A DNA stretch of 64,000 nt, taken from contig NZ_PZJH01000001.1 of the NCBI RefSeq assembly GCF_003259695.1, forward strand, positions 992,001-1,056,000. The letters are read 5' to 3'. This document shows positions 27,774 through 37,228 of the stretch, piece after piece. The DNA comes from Macrococcus epidermidis. GTDB taxonomy: Bacteria; Bacillota; Bacilli; Staphylococcales; Staphylococcaceae. The translations under genes and the position numbers were made by a program. How positions within the stretch are numbered: position 1 is the stretch's first letter; every line of letters starts with the position of its first letter. The notes under the pieces are model-generated. The model was not told the DNA's origin. It made no database searches and saw only the letters and a program-made list of their open reading frames with translations.

Positions 27774-28356
27774 AAAGTTTCGTATGGGTATAGATATTGA
27801 TGGTACTGTAACATGCCCTACTGCTTTAGTACCTTATCTTCAAAGATCTTTTAATAAAGATTTTAAATATGAAGATATTACTGAATATGACTTATCTAAT
27901 GTACTAAATATTCCTGAATCAGAAATTTATCAATGGTTTAAAGATAATGAACATGAAATATATAAATATTCTCCAGTTCATAATGATGCAGACCAGGTTT
28001 TATCGAATTGGGCCAATTATTATCAACTGATCTTTATCAGTGCAAGACATTCTTACTTACAAGAATTAACAATTGACTGGTTTAAAACACACAATGTGCC
28101 CTATCATCACATTGAACTTACAGGTTCACATGAAAAGATAGAAACAGCAAGACGTCTTAATGTTGATGCATTTTTTGAGGATAAACTTGATAATGCGATT
28201 GAAATTCACAACGCATTAAACATTCCAGTGTATTTATTTGATACACCTTATAATCAAAGTGAATTACCAGCTGGCGTTACACGGGTAAAATCCTGGCTGG
28301 AATTAGATACATTAATAAAAAAACAATTTCCAATAAGAAAAGGAGAAGACAGTTAA
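27766..28356 (+). CDS. yqfW: HAD-superfamily nucleotidase, YqfW type
   Basis: A 196-residue HAD-fold phosphatase of the 5'(3')-deoxyribonucleotidase-like family. Motif I is DIDGTVT (Asp9 and Asp11), motif II is FISARHS, and [11 protein letters not shown] supplies the late acidic residues. The physiological substrate is not known. It overlaps ispG by eight bases, and its last codons form half of a hairpin shared with the opposing zur gene. The YqfW-Zur-SodA neighbourhood is conserved in Bacillus. Confidence 0.87.
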   Translation: MNKKFRMGIDIDGTVTCPTALVPYLQRSFNKDFKYEDITEYDLSNVLNIPESEIYQWFKDNEHEIYKYSPVHNDADQVLSNWANYYQLIFISARHSYLQELTIDWFKTHNVPYHHIELTGSHEKIETARRLNVDAFFEDKLDNAIEIHNALNIPVYLFDTPYNQSELPAGVTRVKSWLELDTLIKKQFPIRKGEDS

Positions 28357-28378
28357 CTGTTTTCTCCTTTTCTTATTT
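28333..28378. terminator. Terminator overlapping the ends of yqfW and zur
   Basis: A roughly 23-bp inverted repeat with one wobble is centred on the yqfW stop codon (about 28355). Its left arm is yqfW coding sequence; its right arm reaches the zur stop. It can act in both directions. Confidence 0.8.
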
Positions 28379-28780
28379 ACAACGTTCACATAATCCATAT
28401 AGTTCAATTTTATGACTATGGATTTCAACATTATCAAGTTCCGCTTCAAATGTTGCAATTGGACAAAATTCAACGACACGTGTTTCACCACATTTTTCAC
28501 ATATAAAATGGTGATGATGATGTGTCGTACATGATAGTCTAAATTTCTTTTCACCATCAAGTTCTGTCACTTCGATAATATTTAATTCATCAAATAAATT
28601 TAAATTTCTATATATTGTATCAAATGAAATGCCCGGATATTTCTCATTTAGTTCTTCCTGCATTTGTTTTGCATTAAGGTATTTACTTGTATCATGTAAC
28701 ATACTTATCATATCACGACGTTTGTCCGTATATTTATGTCCATTGTCTTTTAAAACTTTAATCGCATCATCAGTATTCAT
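28373..28780 (-). CDS. zur: Fur-family zinc uptake regulator Zur
   Basis: A 135-residue Fur-family repressor. The N-terminal winged helix ([14 protein letters not shown]) is followed by a metal-binding domain with a His-rich stretch ([15 protein letters not shown]) and two CxxC pairs, CEKC and CERC, which hold the structural zinc. The start overlaps znuB by 11 bases, placing it in the zinc transporter operon, which identifies it as Zur rather than Fur or PerR. Confidence 0.92.
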   Translation of the reverse strand: MNTDDAIKVLKDNGHKYTDKRRDMISMLHDTSKYLNAKQMQEELNEKYPGISFDTIYRNLNLFDELNIIEVTELDGEKKFRLSCTTHHHHHFICEKCGETRVVEFCPIATFEAELDNVEIHSHKIELYGLCERCK

Positions 28781-29621
28781 TTGAAATACCTCCTTTTTCT
28801 TTCATATTACTGATAGAAAGGGCAAAAAGCAACACTAATACAAGCAGCATTACAATTACTCCACCTGGAGATATATCTAGATAAAACGCAATAATTAGTC
28901 CGATTAAGACTGAACATTCACCTATCACAACACTCCACAGCATCAGTTGCTTATAGCCTTTTGCAAAACGCATGGCACTTGCTACAGGCAGGGTGATTAA
29001 ACTACTCACTAATAGAATTCCAACGACACGCATCGATGCAGAAATTACAAGCGCCACCATTAGCATAAATAAAATATGTACGTGCTTCGGTACACCGATT
29101 ATTGCAGCATATTCCTCATCAAAAGATAGAATAAACAACTCTTTATATAATACAAAGATAAATACAAGCACTAAAACAAAAATTGCTAAAATAATAAATA
29201 CATCATTTAAAGTTACTGCACTGATACTTCCGAATAAATAACCAAATAGGTCCTGATTAAATCCATCCGCAAATGAAATGAAGATAACACTCAATCCAAT
29301 TCCAAAACTCATGATTATCGGTATTGCTAACTCCTGGTAATGTTTATATAAAGAACGAAGTTTCTCAATTAAAAGAGAGCCTGTGATTGAGAATAATATC
29401 CCGGTCCAAACCGGATTAATAGTAACGGCAATCAATTTTGATAAAAGCATGCCAAATGCAATACCACCGAGTGTAACGTGACTTAATGCATCTGCAATTA
29501 ATGAAAGACGACGTACTACAATAAATGTACCGATTAATGGGGCAAGAATACCTATTAGCATCCCACTTAGAAATGAATAGCGAATAAAATCAAATTCCCA
29601 CAACGCTTCTATTAAGCTCAT
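28770..29621 (-). CDS. znuB: Zinc ABC transporter permease
   Basis: A 283-residue membrane permease of the ABC-3 family with about eight helices. It carries the family segment [18 protein letters not shown] near the N-terminus. The ATG at 29621 follows GGGAG with eight-base spacing and overlaps znuC by four bases. Zur downstream indicates zinc; manganese or iron would be the alternative substrates. Confidence 0.93.
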   Translation of the reverse strand: MSLIEALWEFDFIRYSFLSGMLIGILAPLIGTFIVVRRLSLIADALSHVTLGGIAFGMLLSKLIAVTINPVWTGILFSITGSLLIEKLRSLYKHYQELAIPIIMSFGIGLSVIFISFADGFNQDLFGYLFGSISAVTLNDVFIILAIFVLVLVFIFVLYKELFILSFDEEYAAIIGVPKHVHILFMLMVALVISASMRVVGILLVSSLITLPVASAMRFAKGYKQLMLWSVVIGECSVLIGLIIAFYLDISPGGVIVMLLVLVLLFALSISNMKEKGGISNEY

Positions 29622-30385
29622 TGACAACACTCCCTACTATGATTATGGTCAACAAACTGTACAGGATGACCATAAATTTTAGAGATTTCAACTTCATCTA
29701 ATGACTTAAATTGATGTGTTGTCCCGTGGAAATGCAGATGCTGGTTGAGACAGGCAACTTGTGTGGCTGTATCAACGACTACGCCAATATCATGCGTTAC
29801 TAGTAGAATTGTGATACCTTCAGCTTTAAGTTGCGCAAGTAATTCATAGAACTGTGCTACATGTTTTGCATCAATACCAACAGTCGGTTCATCGAGTACT
29901 AATACAGAAGGATTTGATATGAGTGCACGTGCGATAAATACACGTTGCTGTTGACCACCAGAAAGCTGAGATATATTTTTATCTTTTAAATGCGTGATAT
30001 TTAATCGTTCCAGCATCGCTTCAACTTTTTGTTCATCCAGTTTATTAAATTTTTTAAATAACGGTTTAATCTGAATTAAACCACTTCTTACAACTTCAAA
30101 TACCGTAGCCGGGAAACCACCACTGCTCGCGTTTGCTTTCTGAGAAACATAACCGATACCCGTAAGTTTTTTTTGTGATTTCATATTCTTTCCGTTCATA
30201 TAAATGCTGCCTGATTGTACCCTTAATATACCCAGGATTAATTTTAACAATGTTGACTTACCTGAACCATTCGGTCCTACAATCGCCAGAAAATCTCCCG
30301 GATAGATACTGATGTTAATATCTGATAATGCTACTTTATCTGGATATCGATACGATACATTTCGAATTTCAAATATTGGCTCCAA
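29618..30385 (-). CDS. znuC: Zinc ABC transporter ATP-binding protein
   Basis: A 255-residue ABC ATPase with Walker A GPNGSGKST, signature LSGGQQQR and Walker B VLVLDEPTVGID. The C-terminal tail HNHSRECCQ is rich in His and Cys, possible zinc-sensing residues. A TTG start at 30385 after AAAGGAC is preferred; a TTG at 30427 lies inside the nfo terminator. No separate substrate-binding protein is encoded here. Confidence 0.92.
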   Translation of the reverse strand: MEPIFEIRNVSYRYPDKVALSDINISIYPGDFLAIVGPNGSGKSTLLKLILGILRVQSGSIYMNGKNMKSQKKLTGIGYVSQKANASSGGFPATVFEVVRSGLIQIKPLFKKFNKLDEQKVEAMLERLNITHLKDKNISQLSGGQQQRVFIARALISNPSVLVLDEPTVGIDAKHVAQFYELLAQLKAEGITILLVTHDIGVVVDTATQVACLNQHLHFHGTTHQFKSLDEVEISKIYGHPVQFVDHNHSRECCQ

Positions 30386-30401
30386 TCGCTTCAGTCCTTT
30401 T

Positions 30402-30437
30402 TGAGATAAAAAACAAGCATTAATCAAAGATTAATCC
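30402..30437 (-). terminator. Terminator of nfo
   Basis: A stem of about 14 bp with one mismatch and a three-base loop begins shortly after the nfo stop and is followed by six T on the minus strand. It separates nfo from znuC. Confidence 0.75.
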
Positions 30438-30449
30438 CTGTTTTAAATT

Positions 30450-31346
30450 TTATTGATGCATAATTTTTTCTAGTAAATCAGAATCAAACTGATTATTTTT
30501 AATCATTTCAATTTCAAATTTATACGGTGGCTTTTTATTTTTTTTATCATCGCCAACTTGAACGTATGGTGTTTCTAAAATCTTAGGTACATCTTTAAAG
30601 ACTTCATGATAAACAATTTTTGATAATGCATCAAAACCGATGTTGCCAAATCCAAAATTTTCATGACGATCTTTTCGCGCACCCTGTACATTTTTTGAGT
30701 CATTTACATGTACAACTTTAATTCTATCAATACCGATAATTTTATCAAATTCTTCCAGCACACCATCAAAATCATTGACAATATCATAACCCGCATCATG
30801 TGTGTGACATGTATCAAAACAAACTGATAGTCGGGCATTATTCTTTACACCTGAAATAATTTCAGCAAGTTCTTCAAATGATTTGCCACATTCAGAACCT
30901 TTACCTGCCATCGTTTCTAATGCAATACGAACATCATTATTGTTAGATAAAACTTCATTTAACCCTTCAATAATTTTCTTGATACCCGCATCTTCACCAG
31001 CACCAACATGAGCGCCAGGATGAAGCACAATATCTTTTGCGCCAATTGCTTCTGTACGTTCAATCTCTTTTTGAAGAAACTCAACACCCAGTTCAAACAC
31101 TTCAGGTTTTACTGTGTTAGCGATATTGATGATATAAGGTGCATGCACAACAATATTCGATAAATTATTTTCTTTCATAAATGCAAGACCTGCATCTATG
31201 TTCAAATCTTCTATCAGTTTACGACGTGTGTTTTGAGGTGCTCCTGTATATATCATAAATGTGGAAGCATTGTAGCTCGCTGCTTCTTCTGCTGCAGCAA
31301 GCAACATTTTTTTACCGCTCATTGATACATGAGATCCAATTAGCAT
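30450..31346 (-). CDS. nfo: Endonuclease IV (AP endonuclease)
   Basis: Cleaves DNA at abasic sites in base excision repair. The 298-residue TIM-barrel protein has the three zinc-binding signatures of the family: [11 protein letters not shown], the [13 protein letters not shown] segment and VHVNDSK with [10 protein letters not shown]. Length matches the Bacillus/Staphylococcus enzymes. It follows cshB after nine bases. Confidence 0.96.
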   Translation of the reverse strand: MLIGSHVSMSGKKMLLAAAEEAASYNASTFMIYTGAPQNTRRKLIEDLNIDAGLAFMKENNLSNIVVHAPYIINIANTVKPEVFELGVEFLQKEIERTEAIGAKDIVLHPGAHVGAGEDAGIKKIIEGLNEVLSNNNDVRIALETMAGKGSECGKSFEELAEIISGVKNNARLSVCFDTCHTHDAGYDIVNDFDGVLEEFDKIIGIDRIKVVHVNDSKNVQGARKDRHENFGFGNIGFDALSKIVYHEVFKDVPKILETPYVQVGDDKKNKKPPYKFEIEMIKNNQFDSDLLEKIMHQ

Positions 31347-31355
31347 GTTAAATCC

Positions 31356-32684
31356 CTACCTTTTTTTATTCTCTCTATTCGTACGTTTAGAATGGGCTTT
31401 TTTCTCATTACGTTTTAACTTATCTAATTCAAAACGGAATTTCTTCTTATACCCCGGTTTCACTTTTTTCTTACCTTTTAGTTTATGTTTTAAGTTCTGT
31501 TCGATATTATCTTCTTTTTTCTTACGTGATTGGCGCTCAGTTCTATCTTTAATTTCGACTAATTCACCATTTTTAACATCGCTATGAATGAATGAGAAAC
31601 CACGTTTCTCAATCTGATTGATTAAATCTTCTTCATCTGGTGTATAAATCGTTATTGCTACACCAGTATAGTTTCCTCGACCTGTTCGCCCTACACGGTG
31701 CGTAAAGAAAGCAATATCACGTGGAATATCATAATTGATAACATGACTAACACCATCAATATCAATACCACGACTTGCAAGATCACTCGCAACGACATAT
31801 TGATATTCAAGATTTTTCACACGTTTCATTTGCTGTGTACGTTCACGTGGTGCAAGACCGCCATGAATCACACCTACTTTTAACCCCTGATCTTGTAAAT
31901 ATTCAGCTACTTCATCCGCACGTTCACGACTATTCGCAAAAATAATTGCGAGATAAGGATTAATCGTAGACATTATTTTAGTTAACTGTTCTTTACGATC
32001 GTTACTTTTCGTAGGTACAAGATAAAAAGTAATATTTTTATTTGTCTTTGCGTCAGGTTCAATCTCAATAAATTCCGGCTTAGATAAGTATTTATTTAAA
32101 AATGGATGTAAAGCTTTAGGTATCGTAGCAGAAAATACAGCAATTTGTGCTTCACGCGATACATTTGCAGCAATCTTATCAACTGTCGGCAAGAATCCTA
32201 AGTCAATCATTAAGTCGGCTTCATCAATAACGACAGCTCTCGCTAAATGAATATGTAACACATTTTCTTCTGCTAAATCTTTTATTCGATTTGGTGTCCC
32301 GATAACAATTTGTGGCTGTACTTTTGATTTTTGAATATCTTTATTCTTATCAGTACCTCCAATATAAAGCCCTGCTTTTATACCATCTGTAAATGAAATT
32401 AAATGCTCTGCTGCATCATATAACTGCTTTGCAAGCTCTCTTGTAGGTGCAAGAATAATAATTTGAGGATGCTGTACCTCTTTATCAATTTTATTAATTA
32501 ACGGTAGTAAAAATGCATGCGATTTTCCTGTACCAGTTTGTGATTGTCCAATTAAGTGTGTTTCTTTTTTTAATTTAGGAATAACTCTTCTCTGGATTTC
32601 TGTTGGCTGGTTGAAATTTAAATCTTCCACCGCTTCTACTAAATATGGTGCAAGTTCAAATAACTCAAATGGGTGTTTGTCCAT
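31356..32684 (-). CDS. cshB: DEAD-box RNA helicase CshB
   Basis: An ATP-dependent RNA helicase involved in RNA turnover and cold adaptation in relatives. Motifs: Q-motif with PTEIQRR, motif I SQTGTGKS, motif II DEAD in VIDEADLM, motif III SAT, motif VI HRVGRTGR. The last 80 residues are strongly basic (Lys/Arg-rich), a likely RNA-binding tail. The second of two adjacent ATG codons (32684) has the better spacing from AGGAGG. The 442-residue protein forms a unit with nfo. Confidence 0.94.
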   Translation of the reverse strand: MDKHPFELFELAPYLVEAVEDLNFNQPTEIQRRVIPKLKKETHLIGQSQTGTGKSHAFLLPLINKIDKEVQHPQIIILAPTRELAKQLYDAAEHLISFTDGIKAGLYIGGTDKNKDIQKSKVQPQIVIGTPNRIKDLAEENVLHIHLARAVVIDEADLMIDLGFLPTVDKIAANVSREAQIAVFSATIPKALHPFLNKYLSKPEFIEIEPDAKTNKNITFYLVPTKSNDRKEQLTKIMSTINPYLAIIFANSRERADEVAEYLQDQGLKVGVIHGGLAPRERTQQMKRVKNLEYQYVVASDLASRGIDIDGVSHVINYDIPRDIAFFTHRVGRTGRGNYTGVAITIYTPDEEDLINQIEKRGFSFIHSDVKNGELVEIKDRTERQSRKKKEDNIEQNLKHKLKGKKKVKPGYKKKFRFELDKLKRNEKKAHSKRTNRENKKR

Positions 32685-32830
32685 CATAATCCTCCTTTTA
32701 TGTTCATCTCATGTATTATATAGGAAAGAATACGAAAAAGAAAGCAATCATTGTTAAAATTAAAATATTCTAATCATCTTTAAAAGTTTGTTATACTATT
32801 TATTAAGCAGATTAATAGGAGGAAAATGCG

Positions 32831-33799
32831 ATGGAAATTATTAAAATAACACCTCGTGGATATTGTTACGGTGTCGTTGATGCCATGGTGATTGCACGCA
32901 ATGCTTCACTTGATAAATCATTGCCACGTCCAATATATATTTTAGGTATGATCGTGCATAATAAACATGTAACTGATGCTTTCGAAAGCGATGGTATCAT
33001 TACACTCGATGGACCAAACCGATTAGAAATATTAGAGAAAATCAGTGAAGGTACAGTTATATTTACCGCACATGGTGTAAGTCCTGAAGTAAAACGCCGT
33101 GCTAAAGAAAAGGGACTTGTTTGTATTGATGCAACTTGTCCGGATGTAGAAAACACACATACATTGATTCGTAAGAAAAAAGCAGAAGGTTATCATGTCA
33201 TCTATATCGGTAAAAAAGGACATCCGGAACCTGAAGGCGCTGTTGGTGTCGCTCCGGAAATCGTACATCTTGTGGAAAATATCAACGATATCGACAACCT
33301 TGATGAAGATTTAAAAAACAATAAACTTATCGTTACAAATCAAACAACAATGAGTCAATGGGATGTAAAACATCTTATGGACGAACTACAAAAAAAATAT
33401 CCACATATCGAAGTGCATAAAGAAATCTGTTTAGCGACACAAGTACGCCAGGAAGCAGTTGCAAATCAAGCAGGACAAGCAGACGTATTAATCGTGGTTG
33501 GTGACCCAAAAAGCAACAACTCTAACCGTTTAGCACAAGTATCTAAAGAAATCGCTCATACAGAAGCTTACCGAATTTCTGACATTAGCGAACTAAAACT
33601 TGAATGGCTTCAGGGTAAGTCAACGATCGCTGTAACTGCAGGGGCTTCAACACCAACACCAATCGTAAAAGAGGTCATCGATTATATTAAATCTTACGAT
33701 CCATTAAATATTCAGCCGATACCAGAAAAGTCAGGTGTACCAACAGAAAAAATCTTACCTAAAATTAAAAATGCAACACCTGTAAAAATTTTAGATTAA
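32831..33799 (+). CDS. ispH: 4-hydroxy-3-methylbut-2-enyl diphosphate reductase (IspH)
   Basis: The last MEP-pathway enzyme, reducing HMBPP to isopentenyl and dimethylallyl diphosphate with a [4Fe-4S] cluster. The 322-residue protein has the three cluster cysteines Cys12 (RGYCYGV), Cys103 ([11 protein letters not shown]) and Cys200 ([11 protein letters not shown]), plus substrate residues in TAHGVSP and TAGASTP. ATG follows AGGAGG. With ispG in the same window it shows that the organism uses the non-mevalonate route. Confidence 0.97.
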   Translation: MEIIKITPRGYCYGVVDAMVIARNASLDKSLPRPIYILGMIVHNKHVTDAFESDGIITLDGPNRLEILEKISEGTVIFTAHGVSPEVKRRAKEKGLVCIDATCPDVENTHTLIRKKKAEGYHVIYIGKKGHPEPEGAVGVAPEIVHLVENINDIDNLDEDLKNNKLIVTNQTTMSQWDVKHLMDELQKKYPHIEVHKEICLATQVRQEAVANQAGQADVLIVVGDPKSNNSNRLAQVSKEIAHTEAYRISDISELKLEWLQGKSTIAVTAGASTPTPIVKEVIDYIKSYDPLNIQPIPEKSGVPTEKILPKIKNATPVKILD

Positions 33800-33804
33800 T
33801 AAAA

Positions 33805-33842
33805 CGATGCTTAAACCTTAGTTTAAGCATCGCTCTTTTTTT
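33805..33842. terminator. Terminator of ispH (convergent with yqfO)
   Basis: A perfect 12-bp stem (33805-33816 with 33821-33832, loop of four) is followed by a T run; the far side is A-rich. Confidence 0.88.
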
Positions 33843-34926
33843 ATATTACTTTAAATGGATTTGTATCTATTTGTGAAACAACGATATTTATATCTTTGAT
33901 AAAAGTGGATAAAAGTGCTTTGAGGCCATCTTTCATAACATATTCAGCATAATGTGTGATATCAAGCGCAGCAAGTTCTGCCATTATTAAATCATGTGCT
34001 TCATGATACTTAATATCACCTGTAATAAACACATCAACACCTGTTCGCTTAACATCTTTCATGTAATCCATACCTGCCCCGCCAATTATCCCAACTGTGT
34101 TAATAACTTTATCTTCACCTATCATCTTAATAACATCCAGATTTAATTTCTCTTTGGCAATTTTAGCAAAATCAGATAATGAAATAGGTTCCATCAAGGC
34201 TGCCTTTACACCAGTACCATATTCAGCCTGGACGTCAATTGACCAAATATCAAAAGCAGGTGTTTCATAAGGATGATGTGTTTTTATCACTTCTAATACA
34301 TCAGATTTCAAAGATGATTCAAAGACACATTCAATCTTCATTTCTTCTTCCTGATGTATTTCACCTTTACTACCGACAAATGGGTTAGCATTTTCTAATG
34401 CACGAAATTCGCCAGTTCCTTTTATTGAAAAGAAACAGTGATCATAATCACCAATTTGTCCAGCACCTACCTTTGCCAACGCTGATTTAAATTGTTCAGC
34501 ATATGCTAACGGAACAAAAATCTGTAACTTTAGTATCGATTTTTGTTCAGGTAATAATATTTCTATATCCTTTAATTCAAGACGCTCAGCAATCATTGCA
34601 CTAACACCTTTAGGATGGGCATCCAAATTTGTGTGTAATGCAATCAACTGTATGTCGTTCTTTATTAAGCTTCTGATTACTTCTCCATAACCTGAATGAA
34701 GAATTGATTTTATACCACTAAAAATCAGTGGATGATGGCAAATTATAGTATTTATATTTTTTTCTTTAGCTTCCTCTACAACGTCTAACGTACAATCAAG
34801 CGCTGTTAAAATACCTGTAATTACAGCTTCTTCATCTCCAATTAGAAGACCTACATTATCCCACTCTTCTGCAGTTTGCAGTGGTATCTCCTGATTGATT
34901 TGCTTTAACAACTCTTTAATCAACAT
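33841..34926 (-). CDS. yqfO: Nif3-like dinuclear metal protein YqfO
   Basis: A 361-residue NIF3-family protein: N-terminal and C-terminal halves hold metal ligands (NTIICHHPLIFSG, ALHTNLDAHP, DVFITGDIKYHEAHD), and an inserted CutA1-like domain (about 125-230) sits between them. It has been annotated as GTP cyclohydrolase I type 2, but no well-established reaction is known. It overlaps trmK by 11 bases, a conserved pair. Confidence 0.9.
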   Translation of the reverse strand: MLIKELLKQINQEIPLQTAEEWDNVGLLIGDEEAVITGILTALDCTLDVVEEAKEKNINTIICHHPLIFSGIKSILHSGYGEVIRSLIKNDIQLIALHTNLDAHPKGVSAMIAERLELKDIEILLPEQKSILKLQIFVPLAYAEQFKSALAKVGAGQIGDYDHCFFSIKGTGEFRALENANPFVGSKGEIHQEEEMKIECVFESSLKSDVLEVIKTHHPYETPAFDIWSIDVQAEYGTGVKAALMEPISLSDFAKIAKEKLNLDVIKMIGEDKVINTVGIIGGAGMDYMKDVKRTGVDVFITGDIKYHEAHDLIMAELAALDITHYAEYVMKDGLKALLSTFIKDINIVVSQIDTNPFKVI

Positions 34927-35605
34927 AACATAACACCTCTTTTAATAATGAGATTTCTTCTTTTAGCTGTTCATGTTTTTGTGCATGAACAGGATCGTGT
35001 TCTATCGCTGATAATACTTTTATTAAATGCTGATATTCTCTATTCCATTTTTCGATAAACACTTCATTTTTATTTTGTAAAAGAATTGGGCCGAACTTCA
35101 GTGCTTTTTGTGTATATGCCACTTTTTCAGTGGCATATTCAGCAACGATAATTTCGTAGGTATGCTTTTTTTCTTTCATTATCTCTTCAGCCATAATTTC
35201 ATAGCCAAGTGAAACAAGTGCACGACGAACTGCTTCTGTATGAATATTACTTTGCAGAATTAGACGTGGATGATTACTTAATTTATCTTTACCAGTAGTA
35301 ATAATGTCTGCGATAAGTGGTCCACCCATACCACAAATAGTAATTACATCAACTTCACCCGGTTTAATGACTTCTAATCCATTACCAAGACGTACGTCTA
35401 TAGAAGTGGAAGCATTATACTTTCTAACATTCTGAACTGCAGCTTCAAACGGTCCAGTAACCACTTCACCAGCTATCGCATATCTAATCAGATTATTTTC
35501 TAATGCATATAGAGGTAAATAAGCATGATCGGACCCTATATCAGCTAAACGTTCATGCTGTATATACCTTGCAACTGTCTTTAATCTATTATTTAATGGT
35601 ATCAT
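34916..35605 (-). CDS. trmK: tRNA (adenine-N1)-methyltransferase TrmK
   Basis: Methylates A22 in tRNA with S-adenosylmethionine. The 229-residue protein shows the Rossmann start RLADIGSDHAYLPLYAL and the catalytic-core ICGMGGPLIADI. The ATG at 35605 follows AAAGGA with six-base spacing; an in-frame TTG upstream is less likely. C-terminal part is a helical coiled coil. Confidence 0.93.
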   Translation of the reverse strand: MIPLNNRLKTVARYIQHERLADIGSDHAYLPLYALENNLIRYAIAGEVVTGPFEAAVQNVRKYNASTSIDVRLGNGLEVIKPGEVDVITICGMGGPLIADIITTGKDKLSNHPRLILQSNIHTEAVRRALVSLGYEIMAEEIMKEKKHTYEIIVAEYATEKVAYTQKALKFGPILLQNKNEVFIEKWNREYQHLIKVLSAIEHDPVHAQKHEQLKEEISLLKEVLCYVD

Positions 35606-35620
35606 TTTATATCCTTTCAA

Positions 35621-35651
35621 AAAAAATCTTTTGCACTTGGCAAAAGATTTT
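35621..35651 (-). terminator. Terminator of cccA
   Basis: A perfect 12-bp stem (35623-35634 with 35640-35651, five-base loop) followed on the minus strand by eight T-rich bases, just upstream of the trmK start. Confidence 0.85.
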
Positions 35652-35660
35652 AATTGTTTA

Positions 35661-36011
35661 TTATTTTGCTTCTTTTAAATACTTCACTAAAGTATCTAAA
35701 TCTTTATCAGAAATTTTTGAAGCGTCGTGTGCTGGCATCGCACCTTTACCTTCACGGATAATCTTCTTAGCATCATCTGGTTTCATAGAAAGACCAGCTA
35801 ATTTAGGACCCATTCCACCTTCTAAGTTTTGACCGTGACATGACGTACAGTTATCTTTTGCAAAAGTTTTAGCATCAAACTTTTGCTCAGTTTTAGCTCC
35901 GCCTTCACCCTCTTCTTCAGCTTTGTTAGCACCATGTGCTGACATAAAGAAGATTAAGCCTACGCCCATAAGCATAATAAGTAAAAACGGAATTACTGGA
36001 TTACGATTCAT
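35661..36011 (-). CDS. cccA: Membrane-anchored cytochrome c (CccA/c550 type)
   Basis: A small c-type cytochrome of 116 residues anchored by an N-terminal helix (about 6-23), followed by a Glu/Gly/Lys-rich linker and a heme domain. The heme motif is CTSCH (Cys55, Cys58, His59), and Met92 in GAMPAH is the likely second axial ligand. It shuttles electrons on the outer face of the membrane, probably to a terminal oxidase. Location next to sigA matches Bacillus cccA. S. aureus has no such cytochrome. Confidence 0.95.
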   Translation of the reverse strand: MNRNPVIPFLLIMLMGVGLIFFMSAHGANKAEEEGEGGAKTEQKFDAKTFAKDNCTSCHGQNLEGGMGPKLAGLSMKPDDAKKIIREGKGAMPAHDASKISDKDLDTLVKYLKEAK

Positions 36012-36104
36012 TCAATTTACCTCCCTTTAATTTCACCATATACATATCTATTTTATATTAAAAACAATGATTGTCAAAGACTTTTCACAATTAAAATTGA
36101 AATT

Positions 36105-37208
36105 TTAATCCATAAAATCTTTAAGACGTTTACTTCTAGATGGATGACGTAATTTACGTAAAGCTTTTGCTTCGATTTGGCGTATACGTTCTCTCGTTAC
36201 ACCGAACACTTTTCCTACTTCTTCAAGCGTACGGGTACGTCCATCATCTAAACCAAATCGTAATCTTAAAACATTTTCTTCACGATCTGTTAATGTATCT
36301 AATACATCTTCTAATTGTTCTTTTAATAACTCATATGCAGCATGATCAGCTGGACTTTGTGCGTCCTGATCTTCAATAAAATCACCTAAGTGACTATCAT
36401 CTTCTTCACCGATCGGTGTTTCAAGTGAAACTGGCTCTTGTGCTATCTTTAAGATTTCACGAACTTTTTCAGGTGGTAAATCCATTTCTTCTCCAATTTC
36501 TTCCGGGGAAGGATCACGTCCTAAGTCCTGAAGTAATTGACGTTGTACACGTATTAACTTGTTTATCGTTTCTACCATATGCACTGGTATACGAATTGTT
36601 CTTGCCTGGTCAGCAATCGCACGCGTGATTGCCTGACGAATCCACCATGTAGCGTAAGTTGAGAATTTAAATCCTTTCGTAAAATCAAACTTTTCTACAG
36701 CTTTAATTAGACCCATGTTACCTTCCTGTATTAAATCAAGGAATAACATACCACGTCCTACATAACGTTTTGCAATACTCACAACAAGACGTAAGTTTGC
36801 TTCTGCAAGTCGTGCTTTCGCTTCATCATCCCCCTGCTCAATACGTTTAGCAAGTTCAATTTCTTCTTCAGCACTTAATAAATTAACGCGTCCAATTTCT
36901 TTTAAATACATACGAACAGGATCGTTAATTTTAACACCTGGAGGTGCAGATAAATCATTAAGATTGATCTTATCATCTGTATCATTTGCATCTTTTTCAT
37001 TGATTAAAGTGATGTCATTTTCGGCAATCGCTTCAAAAAATTCATCCATCTGATCAGAATCCATCTCAAAATTTTGTAATTTATCAGCGATTTCTTCGTG
37101 ACTTAAATGTCCATTCTTCTTACCTGTCTCAAGTAATTGTGCTTTTACTTGTTCTAATGTCAATAATTCTGCGATTTTCGTTGTCGTATCGGATTTCTTT
37201 GCAGCCAT
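36105..37208 (-). CDS. sigA: Primary RNA polymerase sigma factor SigA
   Basis: The housekeeping sigma-70 factor. The 367-residue protein has a short acidic region 1.1, region 2 with [17 protein letters not shown] for -10 recognition and melting, region 3, and region 4 with [20 protein letters not shown] for the -35 element. It follows dnaG by 20 bases, the conserved dnaG-sigA operon. The promoters listed in this window fit its consensus. Confidence 0.98.
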   Translation of the reverse strand: MAAKKSDTTTKIAELLTLEQVKAQLLETGKKNGHLSHEEIADKLQNFEMDSDQMDEFFEAIAENDITLINEKDANDTDDKINLNDLSAPPGVKINDPVRMYLKEIGRVNLLSAEEEIELAKRIEQGDDEAKARLAEANLRLVVSIAKRYVGRGMLFLDLIQEGNMGLIKAVEKFDFTKGFKFSTYATWWIRQAITRAIADQARTIRIPVHMVETINKLIRVQRQLLQDLGRDPSPEEIGEEMDLPPEKVREILKIAQEPVSLETPIGEEDDSHLGDFIEDQDAQSPADHAAYELLKEQLEDVLDTLTDREENVLRLRFGLDDGRTRTLEEVGKVFGVTRERIRQIEAKALRKLRHPSRSKRLKDFMD

Positions 37209-37228
37209 TTTAAAACCTCCCAGTATGT

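Noticed and set aside
32688-32830. Zur or other operator between cshB and ispH
   Set aside because: The region is AT-rich but I found no palindrome resembling a Zur, Fur or PerR box.
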